Shown here piece after piece: positions 1 to 9,176 of a stretch of 64,000 nucleotides of DNA. Every line of letters begins with the position of its first letter. Position 1 is the stretch's first letter. The translations under genes were made by a program, and so were the position numbers. This DNA comes from Stappia sp. WLB 29 (GTDB lineage: Bacteria; Pseudomonadota; Alphaproteobacteria; Rhizobiales; Stappiaceae), in the NCBI RefSeq assembly GCF_023507705.1, contig NZ_JALBGD010000005.1:304005-368004 (forward strand), written 5' to 3'. The notes beneath the pieces were generated by a model. That model was given only the letters and a program-made list of their open reading frames with translations. It had not been told where the DNA came from and searched no databases.

Positions 1-1
1 C

Positions 2-1810
2 GCCGCCCAGGCGGCGACCGAGGAGGCCAACGCCTCCGGTTCGGGCCTGTCCTTTGCCGGCCTGACCGCGTCCTCGTCCGACGACAAGCCGCGCGCCAGC
101 GCCGCCGGCTGGCTGCGCTCCAAGCTCGGCCGCGGCAAGGCCAAGGACAAGGATGCGCCGGAGGCCGCTGTCGCCGAGGCGGTGGAGCCGCGGCCGCTAG
201 CCGGCGACCGCCGCGACGGTCCGCGTTCGGATGCCGCGCGCGCCCGCCGCGAGGAGCTGGCCGAGGAACTGCGTGCCGACATGCGCGCGGCTGCTCCCGT
301 TGAAGCGCAAGAGGCCGAGACGGAAGACAAGGGTGGTCGCAGGCTGTTCTCCGCAGGCGGCCGCCGCGCCGTGATGCTGGCGGCCGCTGCCGTCATCATC
401 GCCGTCGGCGCCCTGCAGATCTTCAAGCTGGTCTCGCCGGGCGAGCGCGATGTCGCATCGCTCGAGACTCCGCCGACCATCGAGGCAACGACCAATATTG
501 CCGCCGTAGCAAGCGCCGACGCGGGCCCGGCCGACACTGGCGCCAAGGCTGGCGTGCCCGAGGCAAGGGAGCTTGCGAGCGGGGTCCCGCCCGAGCCGGT
601 CTCCTCGCCGCCGCCAGCACGCTCCACGGCGGATGCAGGCGCGAACGGCATCGACATGCCGGATCTGGTACAGGACGGCCCGGCAATGGGCAGGAGCGAT
701 GTGCCGCCGGCAGGGCCGGAGAACTCGCCTGTGTCCGAGCCGGGGGCGGATCTTGCCTTCGCCCCGCCGGCCGTATCCGGCAATGGCTTCTCGACCGCGC
801 CGGGCGCCATGCCCGGCATGCTCCCCGATGCGCAGTTCCAGACCCCTGGCGGCACTGCGGGCAGCGCGCCGGCCTCCCTCGACCTTGCCACCCGCACGCC
901 GGCAATGGCACCGGCCGGCCCCGCCGCAGGCGCGGCCATCGGCGGCATTCCGGCCGAAGCCGGTCCCGTAGCCCTGCGCCAGGCGGCCGCCGGCGGCGAT
1001 CCTGCCGCGCTGTTCGCGATCGCGGTCAACTACACCGAGGGCACGGGCGTCCAGCCGGACCTGAAGCAGGCTGCCAGCTACTACCGCAAGGCCGCCGATG
1101 CCGGTCTTGCGCCCGCCCAGTACCGCCTCGGCAGCCTCTACGAAAAGGGCCGCGGCGTGGAGAAGAACCTGGAGACGGCGCGCGACTGGTATCGCCGGGC
1201 CGCCGAGCAGGGCAACGCCAAGGCCGCGCACAATCTCGCGGTGCTCTACGCGGAAGGCTTGTCCGGCACGCCGGAATTCAACGATGCTTCCTACTGGTTC
1301 AAGAAGGCTGCCAATTTCGGCCTCGCCGACAGCCAGTACAATCTCGGCATCCTTTACGCCCGCGGGCTCGGCCTCGAGAAGAATCTGGTCGAGAGCTACA
1401 AGTGGTTCGCTCTTGCTGCTCGCCAGGGCGACCGGGATGCCGGCAACAAGCGCGACGAACTCGCCAACATGCTCTCGCGCGAGCAACTGGCCGAGGCTCG
1501 TATCGCGGTGGAGACCTGGAAGGAGGCGCCGCGCACGCTTGCCGCCAACCAGGTGGAGTTCAATCCGGCCTGGACCATTCCGGCCGAGATCGAAGCGCCG
1601 CGCGCCAGCGTGTCGGCGGATCCGCGCGAACTGGTGATGAACGCCCAGAAGCTGCTGGCTCAGAGGGGCTTCGATCCGGGAACGCCGGACGGCCAGATCG
1701 GGCCGCGTACCCGCGAGGCGGTGCGAGCATTCCAGCAGGCCAACGGCCTGCCGGTGACGGGCGCGATCTCGCGGGATCTGGTGAAGGCGCTGGCCGGGGA
1801 GGACATCTGA
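2..1810 (+). CDS. PodJ-like polar localisation factor, C-terminal part (5' end outside window)
   Basis: The reading frame is open from base 2 with no convincing start, so the gene begins upstream of the window. The visible part has a basic, low-complexity cytoplasmic stretch and one hydrophobic membrane segment (about bases 367-432, preceded by RRAVM). A long Ala/Pro-rich linker follows, then four Sel1-type (TPR-like) repeats at about bases 985-1455. A C-terminal peptidoglycan-binding domain (about 1620-1790, with the GTPDGQIGPRTREAV motif) ends the protein. The order membrane segment, periplasmic Sel1 repeats, PG-binding domain is that of PodJ, the cell-pole organiser of Caulobacter and Rhizobiales. 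The N-terminal coiled coil needed to confirm this is not in the window. A plain Sel1/PG-binding protein is the alternative. A stem-loop terminator follows at 1857. Confidence 0.75.
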   Translation, partial: AAQAATEEANASGSGLSFAGLTASSSDDKPRASAAGWLRSKLGRGKAKDKDAPEAAVAEAVEPRPLAGDRRDGPRSDAARARREELAEELRADMRAAAPVEAQEAETEDKGGRRLFSAGGRRAVMLAAAAVIIAVGALQIFKLVSPGERDVASLETPPTIEATTNIAAVASADAGPADTGAKAGVPEARELASGVPPEPVSSPPPARSTADAGANGIDMPDLVQDGPAMGRSDVPPAGPENSPVSEPGADLAFAPPAVSGNGFSTAPGAMPGMLPDAQFQTPGGTAGSAPASLDLATRTPAMAPAGPAAGAAIGGIPAEAGPVALRQAAAGGDPAALFAIAVNYTEGTGVQPDLKQAASYYRKAADAGLAPAQYRLGSLYEKGRGVEKNLETARDWYRRAAEQGNAKAAHNLAVLYAEGLSGTPEFNDASYWFKKAANFGLADSQYNLGILYARGLGLEKNLVESYKWFALAARQGDRDAGNKRDELANMLSREQLAEARIAVETWKEAPRTLAANQVEFNPAWTIPAEIEAPRASVSADPRELVMNAQKLLAQRGFDPGTPDGQIGPRTREAVRAFQQANGLPVTGAISRDLVKALAGEDI

Positions 1811-1856
1811 TCCGGTCTTGCGCAAGGTCCCGGGCGGATCCGTTCGGGCAAAGGAG

Positions 1857-1883
1857 CGGGCGCAGCCACGAATGCGCCCGTTT
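1857..1883 (+). terminator. Rho-independent terminator after the PodJ-like gene
   Basis: CGGGCGCA and TGCGCCCG form an 8-bp stem with an 8-nt loop, followed by TTT. It lies 47 nt after the stop codon of the PodJ-like gene. The T tract is short, so termination may be partial. Confidence 0.55.
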
Positions 1884-2042
1884 CACGTTGACATAAGGGA
1901 AGCTGGCAGGCTTTATCCTTAGGAAAAGCATGGGCTTCCGGGGACTGCGAGCCTCAATCGCCACAGGCGGGGACCGCAGCAGGCCATTTCATCAATCTCC
2001 ACGCCGCCCGTCGGGGACGAGCGGCCAATCCGCCGGTGTGCC

Positions 2043-2978
2043 GTGCAAGTTTACCTGCCCATCGCCGAACTGCCGATCAACATGTTCATGGTGTTCGGGA
2101 TGGGTGGTGCCGTGGGCTTCCTGTCGGGCCTGTTCGGCATCGGCGGCGGGTTCCTCTTGACGCCGCTGCTGATCTTCTCCGGCATCCCGCCGGCCATCTC
2201 CGTCGCCACCGTCACCACCCAGGTCGTCGCCTCCTCGACCTCTGGCGTCGTCGCCTACTGGCGGCGCAAGATGATCGACTTCAAACTCGCCTGGATGTTG
2301 CTGGTCGGCGGCGTCGTCGGCTCGGCCGTGGGCGTCTGGCTGTTCGGCATCCTGCAGACGCTCGGCCAGCTCGATCTCGTCATCTCGCTGTCCTACGTCA
2401 CCTTCCTCAGCGCCATCGGCGGCCTGATGCTGTTCGAGTCCTTGCGCGCCATGGCGCGGCGACGCTCCGGCGCCAAGGTGACGGCGCGCCGGCCGGGACA
2501 GCACAACTGGGTGCACGGCCTGCCGCTGAAGATGCGGTTCTACCGCTCGCGGCTTTACGTCAGCATCATCCCGATCATCGGGCTGGGTGCGATCATCGGC
2601 TTCCTGGGCACGATCCTGGGCATCGGCGGCGGCTTCATGATGGTGCCTGCGCTGATCTACCTTTTGCGGGTGCCTACCAACATCGTCATCGGCACCTCGT
2701 TGCTGCAGATCCTGGTGACCATGGCCGCAGCCACCGTGCTGCATGCCATGTCGACGCAGTCGGTCGACATCGTGCTGGCCATGCTCTTGATGGTGGGCGG
2801 CGTCATCGGCGCCCAGTTCGGGGCGCGCATGGGCCAAAAGCTGCGCGGCGACCAGCTGCGCCTGCTGCTGGCGCTGCTGGTGCTCGGCGTCGGCGTTCGC
2901 TTCGCGGTGAACCTGCTGATGCAGCCGGACGAGCTCTACGCGGTCGATCCCGCTCCGATCCTGGAGCAGGCGAAATGA
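2043..2978 (+). CDS. TauE/SafE family sulfite/anion exporter-like membrane protein
   Basis: A 311-residue integral membrane protein with about eight hydrophobic segments in two halves. Each half carries the glycine-rich motif of this family (LFGIGGGF near the N terminus, ILGIGGGFMMVP near residue 195). TauE/SafE proteins are predicted to export sulfite or other small sulfur-containing anions; the substrate here cannot be told. The start is a GTG chosen because the N terminus QVYLPIAEL is typical of alphaproteobacterial members; the ribosome site before it is weak. The stop codon overlaps the start of the next gene (ATGA), so the two are translationally coupled. This pairing of a TauE protein with an Alph_Pro_TM protein recurs in the class. 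Confidence 0.9.
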   Translation: MQVYLPIAELPINMFMVFGMGGAVGFLSGLFGIGGGFLLTPLLIFSGIPPAISVATVTTQVVASSTSGVVAYWRRKMIDFKLAWMLLVGGVVGSAVGVWLFGILQTLGQLDLVISLSYVTFLSAIGGLMLFESLRAMARRRSGAKVTARRPGQHNWVHGLPLKMRFYRSRLYVSIIPIIGLGAIIGFLGTILGIGGGFMMVPALIYLLRVPTNIVIGTSLLQILVTMAAATVLHAMSTQSVDIVLAMLLMVGGVIGAQFGARMGQKLRGDQLRLLLALLVLGVGVRFAVNLLMQPDELYAVDPAPILEQAK

Positions 2979-3763
2979 GCGGCCGCCGCATCCTGCTGCC
3001 GATCCTCGGCCTGCTTGCCGTCCTGTTGGCGCAAGCCGGTGCGCCGGTGCGGGCGGAAGGCCTGGTCGCGGCCCTGTCGGCCGATGTGGTGAGGATCGAG
3101 TCCAACTACACCGGCACCAACATCGTCGTCTTCGGCGAGATCACCCGCGATGCCGGCACGGTCGGTCGGCCCGACCCGTACGATATTGCGGTGGTCGTCT
3201 CGGGCCCGGAGAGCAACATCACCACCCGTCGCAAGGGACGGTTCCTCGGCATCTGGGTGAACCGGGACGCGGAGGTCTTCGCCGACGTGCCGAGCTTCCT
3301 TGCGGTGCATACGACCCGGCCCCCGCACGAGCTGTCCTCGCGCGCCATCCTGGAAGAGCACCGGATCGGGCTGAACTTCCTCAACCTGCGGATCGCGCGG
3401 GCGTCCGATGTGCCGATCAGCGACCGCGACAATTTCCGAGCCGCCTTCCTGCGTCTGCGCCTTGCCGGCGGGCTCTACTCCGAGCGCCACGACGTCATCG
3501 ACTTCTTGAGCAACTCGCTGTTCCGCACATCGGTGCCGTTGCCGGCCAACATTCCCGTCGGCGACTACAAGGTGACGGCCTACCTGCTGCAGGGAGGCAC
3601 GCTGCTGGCCGAAACGCAGATGCCGCTGCGCGTCGCCAAGACCGGCTTCGAGCAATATACCTATTGGTTCGCGCACCAGTATTCGGCGGCCTACGGTCTG
3701 CTGGCGGTGCTGCTGGCGGTGTTCACGGGCTGGCTTGCCGGAGTGATCTTCCGCCGCGACTGA
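2975..3763 (+). CDS. TIGR02186 / Alph_Pro_TM family membrane-anchored protein
   Basis: This 262-residue protein has a signal peptide (about residues 1-27, LLPILGLLAVLLAQAGAPVRA), an extracytoplasmic beta-rich region (VRIESNYTGTNIVVFGEI is characteristic), and one C-terminal membrane helix (YGLLAVLLAVFTGWLAGVIF). That is the layout of the alphaproteobacterial TIGR02186 family, whose biochemical role is unknown. The start overlaps the preceding TauE stop by four bases, and the frame's long upstream extension is an antisense-like shadow of the TauE gene. Function is therefore inferred only as an accessory of the TauE-type exporter. Confidence 0.85.
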   Translation: MSGRRILLPILGLLAVLLAQAGAPVRAEGLVAALSADVVRIESNYTGTNIVVFGEITRDAGTVGRPDPYDIAVVVSGPESNITTRRKGRFLGIWVNRDAEVFADVPSFLAVHTTRPPHELSSRAILEEHRIGLNFLNLRIARASDVPISDRDNFRAAFLRLRLAGGLYSERHDVIDFLSNSLFRTSVPLPANIPVGDYKVTAYLLQGGTLLAETQMPLRVAKTGFEQYTYWFAHQYSAAYGLLAVLLAVFTGWLAGVIFRRD

Positions 3764-3810
3764 CACGTATTCGCGCAAAAGCCTTTTACGGGCAGTGCAG
3801 GAGCGCGGAG

Positions 3811-4314
3811 GTGCACGTGGCAGCGGCCAAACCCGATCTCACCCGTTTCGCGGCCCAGCCGGGGCCGGCTGTCGCCGTACGGCTCGGTTATGCCGGGCTG
3901 CTGCCCTTCGTCTTCACAGCGGTCTATCTCGGGTTTGCGGCCATGCCGGGCGCGGATCTGCCGTTCGTCGAAACGCTCGCCCATGCCACGGCGGTCTATG
4001 GCGCCGTCATCCTGTCGTTTCTCGGCGGCGTGCGCTGGGGCATCGCCATGGCCGGGCGCCAGCGTGGAATGCGCGAGTTCGTACTGTCGGTGCTGCCCTC
4101 GCTGCTGGGCTGGGGCGCAGCGCTGTTGCCGCCGGTCGCGGCAATGGGGGTGCTGGCAGGCGGCTTCCTGATGCAGGCGGGCTGGGATCAAAGGGCCGCG
4201 ATCAAGGGCTCCTTGCCGCTGTGGTACGCGACACTGCGCCGACGGCTCAGCATGGTGGTCACGGTGGCGCTGCTGGTGGCTGCGTCCGGCTTGCTGTTGG
4301 GCCGTGTCGCCTGA
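3811..4314 (+). CDS. DUF3429 domain membrane protein
   Basis: A 167-residue protein with four or five membrane helices. It carries the DUF3429 core pattern around residues 50-75 (HATAVYGAVILSFLGGVRWG). The function of this family is not known. The start is taken as a GTG at 3811 with GCGCGGAG just upstream; a second GTG two codons later is equally possible. It lies 47 bp after the TIGR02186 gene and runs convergently into pdeM, with only four bases between the two stop codons. Confidence 0.8.
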   Translation: MHVAAAKPDLTRFAAQPGPAVAVRLGYAGLLPFVFTAVYLGFAAMPGADLPFVETLAHATAVYGAVILSFLGGVRWGIAMAGRQRGMREFVLSVLPSLLGWGAALLPPVAAMGVLAGGFLMQAGWDQRAAIKGSLPLWYATLRRRLSMVVTVALLVAASGLLLGRVA

Positions 4315-4318
4315 GATT

Positions 4319-5041
4319 TCAGTCGGAAACGAGACGGGTGGCGGTAAAGGGATAGAGCCGGCCATCGCCGAGCATGAAAACGGAAAACTCGCGCGCGGGA
4401 AAATACGGGCCCCAGGCGCCGTCCAACACGTTGAGCCCGCCGGTGAACACCCCGAAGGCGGGCAGCACCAGCCGGGTCCCGTCGGTGGCGAAGCACGGAC
4501 GGCGCACGCTGCGCCCATAGCGGCGGATGCGGGCCGCGGGGTGCAGGTGTCCGGCGATTTCGCCGACGGCACCCTCGTGCGGCTCGTGGCGGAAGACGAG
4601 CCCTCCAAGGGCCACTTCGTCCACGGTCTCGCCGCACAGGCCGACGGGCGCGATGGGGTCGTGATTGCCGGTTACCCAGATCCACTCGCGGCCGAGCTGC
4701 AGCGTCGTCAGCATCGCCCGGTAGGAGGCGGGCAGGCGGTCGGAGCCTTCGCCGTCATGGAAACTGTCGCCGAGCGCGATCACGCGGGTCGGCTGGAACG
4801 CGTCGATCGCCTCGGCCAGCTTTTCCAGCGTCGCTGCCGTGTCGTAGGGCGGCAGCATCAGGCCCTTGCGGGCGAAGGACGAGCCTTTCTCGAAGTGCAG
4901 GTCGGCGACGACGAGCGTGTTCTCGTCCGGCCACCACATGGCGCCGCTGTCGTGAAGGCCGACGATTTCGCCCGCGATGGAAATGTCATGGCAAACGGGC
5001 GCGAAGCGTCGCACCTCTTTGCGGGCAAGAAACGGCCTCAC
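4319..5041 (-). CDS. pdeM: Ligase-associated DNA damage response endonuclease PdeM
   Basis: A 240-residue calcineurin-like metallophosphoesterase. The metal-binding motifs are visible: DLHFEKG (from residue 47), GDSFHD (91-96), GNHD (near 137) and GHLHP (near 185). PdeM is one of four proteins regularly encoded with a bacterial ATP-dependent ligase and thought to repair damaged DNA ends. The start is a GTG whose bases overlap the TGA of the upstream helicase gene (GTGA), so translation is coupled to the helicase. Gene order and motifs together make the assignment firm. Confidence 0.9.
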   Translation of the reverse strand: MRPFLARKEVRRFAPVCHDISIAGEIVGLHDSGAMWWPDENTLVVADLHFEKGSSFARKGLMLPPYDTAATLEKLAEAIDAFQPTRVIALGDSFHDGEGSDRLPASYRAMLTTLQLGREWIWVTGNHDPIAPVGLCGETVDEVALGGLVFRHEPHEGAVGEIAGHLHPAARIRRYGRSVRRPCFATDGTRLVLPAFGVFTGGLNVLDGAWGPYFPAREFSVFMLGDGRLYPFTATRLVSD

Positions 5042-7557
5042 TCCATAGCCTCCTTGACCAGATCGCCTGCGGCCCCTGCGAGAAGCGCTTCCTGCGCCTC
5101 GCCGAACACGGGCTCCTTGCCGATTTCCAACATCACCGGAACAGCAAGTGGCGAAACCCGCGCGAGGGGAGTATGCGCGATTCGCCCCCGAATTCGGGCA
5201 AGAAGTTCGCCCAATCTGGAGATATCCAGAAGTCCTGTCGCCGCATCCGCGAAAGTCGCCTGCAGCAGAATGTGATCCGGCTCGTGCCGGCGCAGAACGT
5301 CATAGATCAGATCGGCGGAGACCGTAACCTGCCGGCCGCTTTTTTCCTGCCCCGGGTGCCGGCGCTCGATCAGTCCGGCGATCACGGCGCAGGTCCGGAA
5401 CGTGCGTTTCATCAGGCTCGATTCGGCCAGCCAGGCGTCGAGATCGTCGCCGAGCATGTCCTCGTCGAAGAGCTCTTCGAGCGACAATTGGCCGCGTGCA
5501 ATCAGTGCGTCGAGGTCACCCAATCCCCATACCGCAAGCGCGTAGTCGTTGGCGACGAAACCCATCGGATGGGCGCCGAGCCGCTCCAACCGCCGGGTCA
5601 GCAGCATGCCGAGGGTCTGGTGGGCAAGGCGTCCTTCGAAGGGATAGCAGACGAGATAGTGCTTGTCCGAGCGCGGGAAGGTCTCGACCAGCAGGCCGTC
5701 GGGTTGCGGCAGGGCCGAGCGCAGCTTCTGGATCTCCAGCCACTCGCGCACCTGGTGGGGCAGGGCTTGCCAGCTTGCCGGATCGGCGAGCATCGCCCGC
5801 ACGCCGGCGGCAAGATATGTCGAGAGGGGGAACTTGCCGCCCTGGTAGGACGGGATCTTCGGCGCCTCGGCGCGGGCGCGCGAGACATAGGCCTCGTTTT
5901 CCCGCAGGCCCTCGAACCGCAGGATCTCACCGGCGAACAGGAACGTGTCGCCGAGGGCGAGTTGCTCGACGAACCATTCCTCCATCTCGCCGAGCATGCG
6001 TCCGCCGCGGCCGATCGGCGTGCGCCGGCCTTCCGACTTCGAGCGCACCAGTCGCACCTTCAGCATCGGCGCCTCGACGATGGTGCCGACATTCAGCCGG
6101 TATTGCTGGGCGATCCTGGGATGCGACAGGCGGAAGCATCCGTCGGGCTGCCGCTTCAGCCGCGCATAGCGGTCATAGGTCCGCAGCGCATAGCCGCCGG
6201 TCGCGACGAAATCGACCACCTGCTCGAACCGCTCCCACGCAAGGTCGCGATAGGATTCGGCCGAACGGACCTCGTCGAACAGCTCCAGCGGATCGAACGG
6301 ACCGGCGCAGGCGCAGCCGAGCACGTGCTGGGCAAGGACGTCGAGCGCGCCCTTGCGCAGCGGCGGCGTGTCCTGCCGGCCGGCGCGCGAGGCGTCGAGC
6401 GCGGCCTTGCACTCCAGCACCTCGAAGCGGTTGGCCGGCACCAGGATCGCGCGCGAAGGCTCGTCCATGCGGTGGTTGGCGCGGCCGATGCGCTGGGCGA
6501 GGCGGCTTGCGCCTTTCGGCGCGCCGACATTGATCACGAGATCCACATCGCCCCAGTCGATGCCGAGGTCGAGCGAGGAGGTGCAGACGATGGCACGCAG
6601 GGAGCCGGAGGCCATCGCCGCCTCGACCTTGCGCCGCTGGCCGACATCGAGCGAGCCGTGATGCAAGGCGATGGGCAGGTTGTCCTCGTTGGCGTGCCAC
6701 AGGGCCTGGAACAGCATCTCGGCTTGCGAGCGCGTGTTGACGAAGACCAGCGAGGTCCGGTGCTGCGAGATGATCCGGTAGATGTCGGGCACCGCGTGGC
6801 GCGCCGAATGCCCGGACCAGGGCAGCCGCTCGTCGCTGTCGAGGATGGTGATGTCCGGCTCCGCACCGCCAGCGACCGTGACGACGTCGGCGAGCGCGCG
6901 GGCGGCACCCTCGCTCTGCGGTACCAGCCAGGCGCGCAAGTCGTCCGGCTCGGCGACGGTCGCCGACAGGCCGATGGTGCGCAGAGAAGGCGCGATCCGG
7001 CGCAGCGCCGCAAGGCCGAGCGCGAGCAGGTCGCCGCGCTTGGAGGTCACCAGCGCATGCAACTCGTCGAGGATCACCGTGTCCACGCCGGCCAGCATCT
7101 CGCGCCCCTGCGCATCCGACAAGAGCAGGGCGATCTGCTCCGGCGTCGTCAGCAGGATGTCCGGCGGGACTTGTTTCTGCCGCTGCCGCTTGTGCGCCGG
7201 GGTGTCGCCGGTGCGGGTCTCGATGCGGATGTCGAGGCCGATCCCGGCGACCGGGGCCTCCAGGTTGCGGGCGATGTCCACCGCCAGCGCCTTCAGCGGC
7301 GAAATATACAGCGTGTGGACGCCCCGCTGCGAACCGGCGGCCCCCGGCTTGCGGCGCGGGCGCTCGGACAAGGCGACGAGGCTGGGCAGGAAGCCGGCCA
7401 GCGTCTTGCCCGCGCCCGTCGGGGCGATCAGGAGCACCGAGCGGCGCGAGCGGGCCGTTTCCAGCAGCTCGAGCTGATGCGCGCGCGGGCTCCAGCCCCG
7501 GCTTTCGAACCAGCGGGAGAAGCGTTCCGGCAGAAGGGGCGGGGCCGCGGCATCCAT
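5038..7557 (-). CDS. Ligase-associated DNA damage response DEXH-box helicase (Lhr-core type)
   Basis: An 839-residue superfamily 2 helicase. Motif I is APTGAGKT (residues 45-52), motif II is DELH (near 170), motif III is LSATV and motif VI is QRIGRANHR. A winged-helix and Lhr-core C-terminal region follows, and the length fits the family (about 800-850). Lhr-core helicases move 3' to 5' on single-stranded DNA and unwind RNA:DNA or DNA duplexes. Here it is encoded head to tail with pdeM and divergently from the exonuclease gene, with 83 bp between the two starts that must hold both promoters. It is unrelated by context to the second Lhr-like helicase in the island at 47.9 kb. Confidence 0.92.
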   Translation of the reverse strand: MDAAAPPLLPERFSRWFESRGWSPRAHQLELLETARSRRSVLLIAPTGAGKTLAGFLPSLVALSERPRRKPGAAGSQRGVHTLYISPLKALAVDIARNLEAPVAGIGLDIRIETRTGDTPAHKRQRQKQVPPDILLTTPEQIALLLSDAQGREMLAGVDTVILDELHALVTSKRGDLLALGLAALRRIAPSLRTIGLSATVAEPDDLRAWLVPQSEGAARALADVVTVAGGAEPDITILDSDERLPWSGHSARHAVPDIYRIISQHRTSLVFVNTRSQAEMLFQALWHANEDNLPIALHHGSLDVGQRRKVEAAMASGSLRAIVCTSSLDLGIDWGDVDLVINVGAPKGASRLAQRIGRANHRMDEPSRAILVPANRFEVLECKAALDASRAGRQDTPPLRKGALDVLAQHVLGCACAGPFDPLELFDEVRSAESYRDLAWERFEQVVDFVATGGYALRTYDRYARLKRQPDGCFRLSHPRIAQQYRLNVGTIVEAPMLKVRLVRSKSEGRRTPIGRGGRMLGEMEEWFVEQLALGDTFLFAGEILRFEGLRENEAYVSRARAEAPKIPSYQGGKFPLSTYLAAGVRAMLADPASWQALPHQVREWLEIQKLRSALPQPDGLLVETFPRSDKHYLVCYPFEGRLAHQTLGMLLTRRLERLGAHPMGFVANDYALAVWGLGDLDALIARGQLSLEELFDEDMLGDDLDAWLAESSLMKRTFRTCAVIAGLIERRHPGQEKSGRQVTVSADLIYDVLRRHEPDHILLQATFADAATGLLDISRLGELLARIRGRIAHTPLARVSPLAVPVMLEIGKEPVFGEAQEALLAGAAGDLVKEAME

Positions 7558-7640
7558 CGGCTTCAGAGATAGTTGTTCCTTGTCTGTTCGTCGAGCCGGG
7601 ATGCATTTCCAATCCTCCCGAACACTCCTACATAGGAAGG

Positions 7641-8738
7641 ATGATGCGTGAGGCCTCCCCTTCTGCCGGAACGACCGGCGGCGATGTGCTGACCCTGACG
7701 GCAGCAGGGCTCTATTGTCCGGCCGGCGGATTTCATATCGATCCTGTTCGCCCCGTCGAACGGGCCCTGGTGACCCATGGCCATGCCGACCATGCGCGTC
7801 CCGGCAACGGCGCGGTCATGGCCTCGCGTGAGACGCTCGACATCATGGCGATCCGCTACGGCGAGGATTTCGCCGGCGCCCGGCAAGAGGCAGTGCCGGG
7901 CGAGGCGGTCCGGATCGGCGACGTCTCCGTCTCCTTTCATCCGGCCGGCCATGTGCTCGGCTCCATGCAGGTGAAGATCGAGACGGCTCGGGGTGCGCGC
8001 GTCGTCGTCTCCGGCGACTACAAGCGGCAGCCGGACCCGACCTGCGCCCCCTTCGAGCCGCTGGACTGCGAGGTGTTCGTCACCGAGGCGACGTTCGGCC
8101 TGCCGGTGTTCCGTCATCCGCCGGTCGCCGAGGAGATCGGCAAGCTGCTCAAGAGCCTGTCGCTGTTCCAGGGGCGCACGCATCTCGTCGGCGCCTATTC
8201 GCTCGGCAAGGCGCAGCGGGTGATCGCGGAACTGCGCGCCGCCGGGTACGAGCGCACGATCTACCTGCACGGGGCGCTGGAGCGGCTTTGCAGCTATTAT
8301 CGGGCGCAAGGGATTGCACTCGGGAGCCTCGAACCTGTCGGCCAAAGGGCGAAGGAGCTTGCCGGAGAGATCGTGCTGTGCCCGCCCGGCCAACTCGCCG
8401 ACCGCTGGGCCCGGCGCTTCGGCGATCCGGTGACGGCGGTCGCCAGCGGCTGGGTGCGGGTGCGGGCGCGCGCCCGCCAGCGCGGTGCCGAACTGCCGCT
8501 GGTGATCTCCGACCATGCCGACTGGGATGGCTTGCGGGAAACCGTGGCGGAGACCGGGGCGGGCGAGATATGGGTTACGCATGGCGCCGAGGAGGCCCTC
8601 GTCCATTGGTGCCGGCAACAGGGGCTGGCCGCCCGTCCGCTCAACCTCATCGGCTATGGCGACGAGGGCGACGCGGCCGAGCCGGCAGGCAGAGTCGAGG
8701 CGGCGGAAACGACCGCAGGAATCGGGAGCACGACATGA
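7641..8738 (+). CDS. Ligase-associated DNA damage response exonuclease (MBL fold / beta-CASP)
   Basis: This 365-residue metallo-beta-lactamase-fold nuclease has its metal motif THGHADH at residues 45-51 and a second metal-ligand region (SDHADWDGL) near residue 290. It belongs to the SNM1/Artemis-like exonucleases linked to ATP-dependent ligases. The first two codons are both ATG and sit very close to the AGGAAGG ribosome site. A GTG at 7686, just before the conserved LTLTAAGLYCPAGGF, is another possible start. The stop overlaps the next gene by four bases. Confidence 0.9.
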   Translation: MMREASPSAGTTGGDVLTLTAAGLYCPAGGFHIDPVRPVERALVTHGHADHARPGNGAVMASRETLDIMAIRYGEDFAGARQEAVPGEAVRIGDVSVSFHPAGHVLGSMQVKIETARGARVVVSGDYKRQPDPTCAPFEPLDCEVFVTEATFGLPVFRHPPVAEEIGKLLKSLSLFQGRTHLVGAYSLGKAQRVIAELRAAGYERTIYLHGALERLCSYYRAQGIALGSLEPVGQRAKELAGEIVLCPPGQLADRWARRFGDPVTAVASGWVRVRARARQRGAELPLVISDHADWDGLRETVAETGAGEIWVTHGAEEALVHWCRQQGLAARPLNLIGYGDEGDAAEPAGRVEAAETTAGIGSTT

Positions 8739-9157
8739 GCGAAGAGCATCGGGAACCGGACGGCCTGGCGGAGCCGGACGAGGGCTATGACGAGGAACTG
8801 CTCGACCTGTTCGATGATTACCGGGAGTCCTTCGAGGATTACGACGCGGAAGCCGTGGCCGATTGCTTCGCCTATCCGGCGGTGATCTGGCAGTTCGGCA
8901 AGGGCAACGTCTTCCAGGACGACGAGGAACTGCTCGAGAACATCGAGACGCTGTTCGCTGCGCTGGAAAAGGAAGGGGTGGTGACCTCGGCCTTCGACAT
9001 CCTCTCCGCCCATGTGGAGGGGGATGCCGCCATGGCGACGCTCGCCTGGACCCAGTCGGACGCCGGTGGCGAACCGGTGATCGAGTTCACCTGCCATTAC
9101 CATCTGATCTACGACGGCGATGCCTGGCGGATCGCCATGATCGTCAACGAGCCCTGA
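8735..9157 (+). CDS. NTF2/SnoaL-like small protein within the ligase repair operon
   Basis: A 140-residue acidic protein with the pattern of a cone-shaped NTF2-like fold: a helix with DYRESFEDYDAEAVADCF, then beta strands ending in YHLIYDGDAWRIAMIVNEP. It has no catalytic motif I can name. It overlaps the exonuclease gene by ATGA and is followed 19 bp later by the ligase gene, so it is co-translated with the repair set. It is not one of the four standard members of that set. Its job is unknown; a scaffold, a small-molecule binder or an unrelated passenger are all possible. Confidence 0.75.
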   Translation: MSEEHREPDGLAEPDEGYDEELLDLFDDYRESFEDYDAEAVADCFAYPAVIWQFGKGNVFQDDEELLENIETLFAALEKEGVVTSAFDILSAHVEGDAAMATLAWTQSDAGGEPVIEFTCHYHLIYDGDAWRIAMIVNEP

Positions 9158-9176
9158 GGGATTCTTAGAAGGGACG

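Noticed and set aside
5173..7572. A 799-codon open frame on the plus strand opposite the DEXH helicase
   Set aside because: The minus strand carries all helicase motifs, so this is its shadow.
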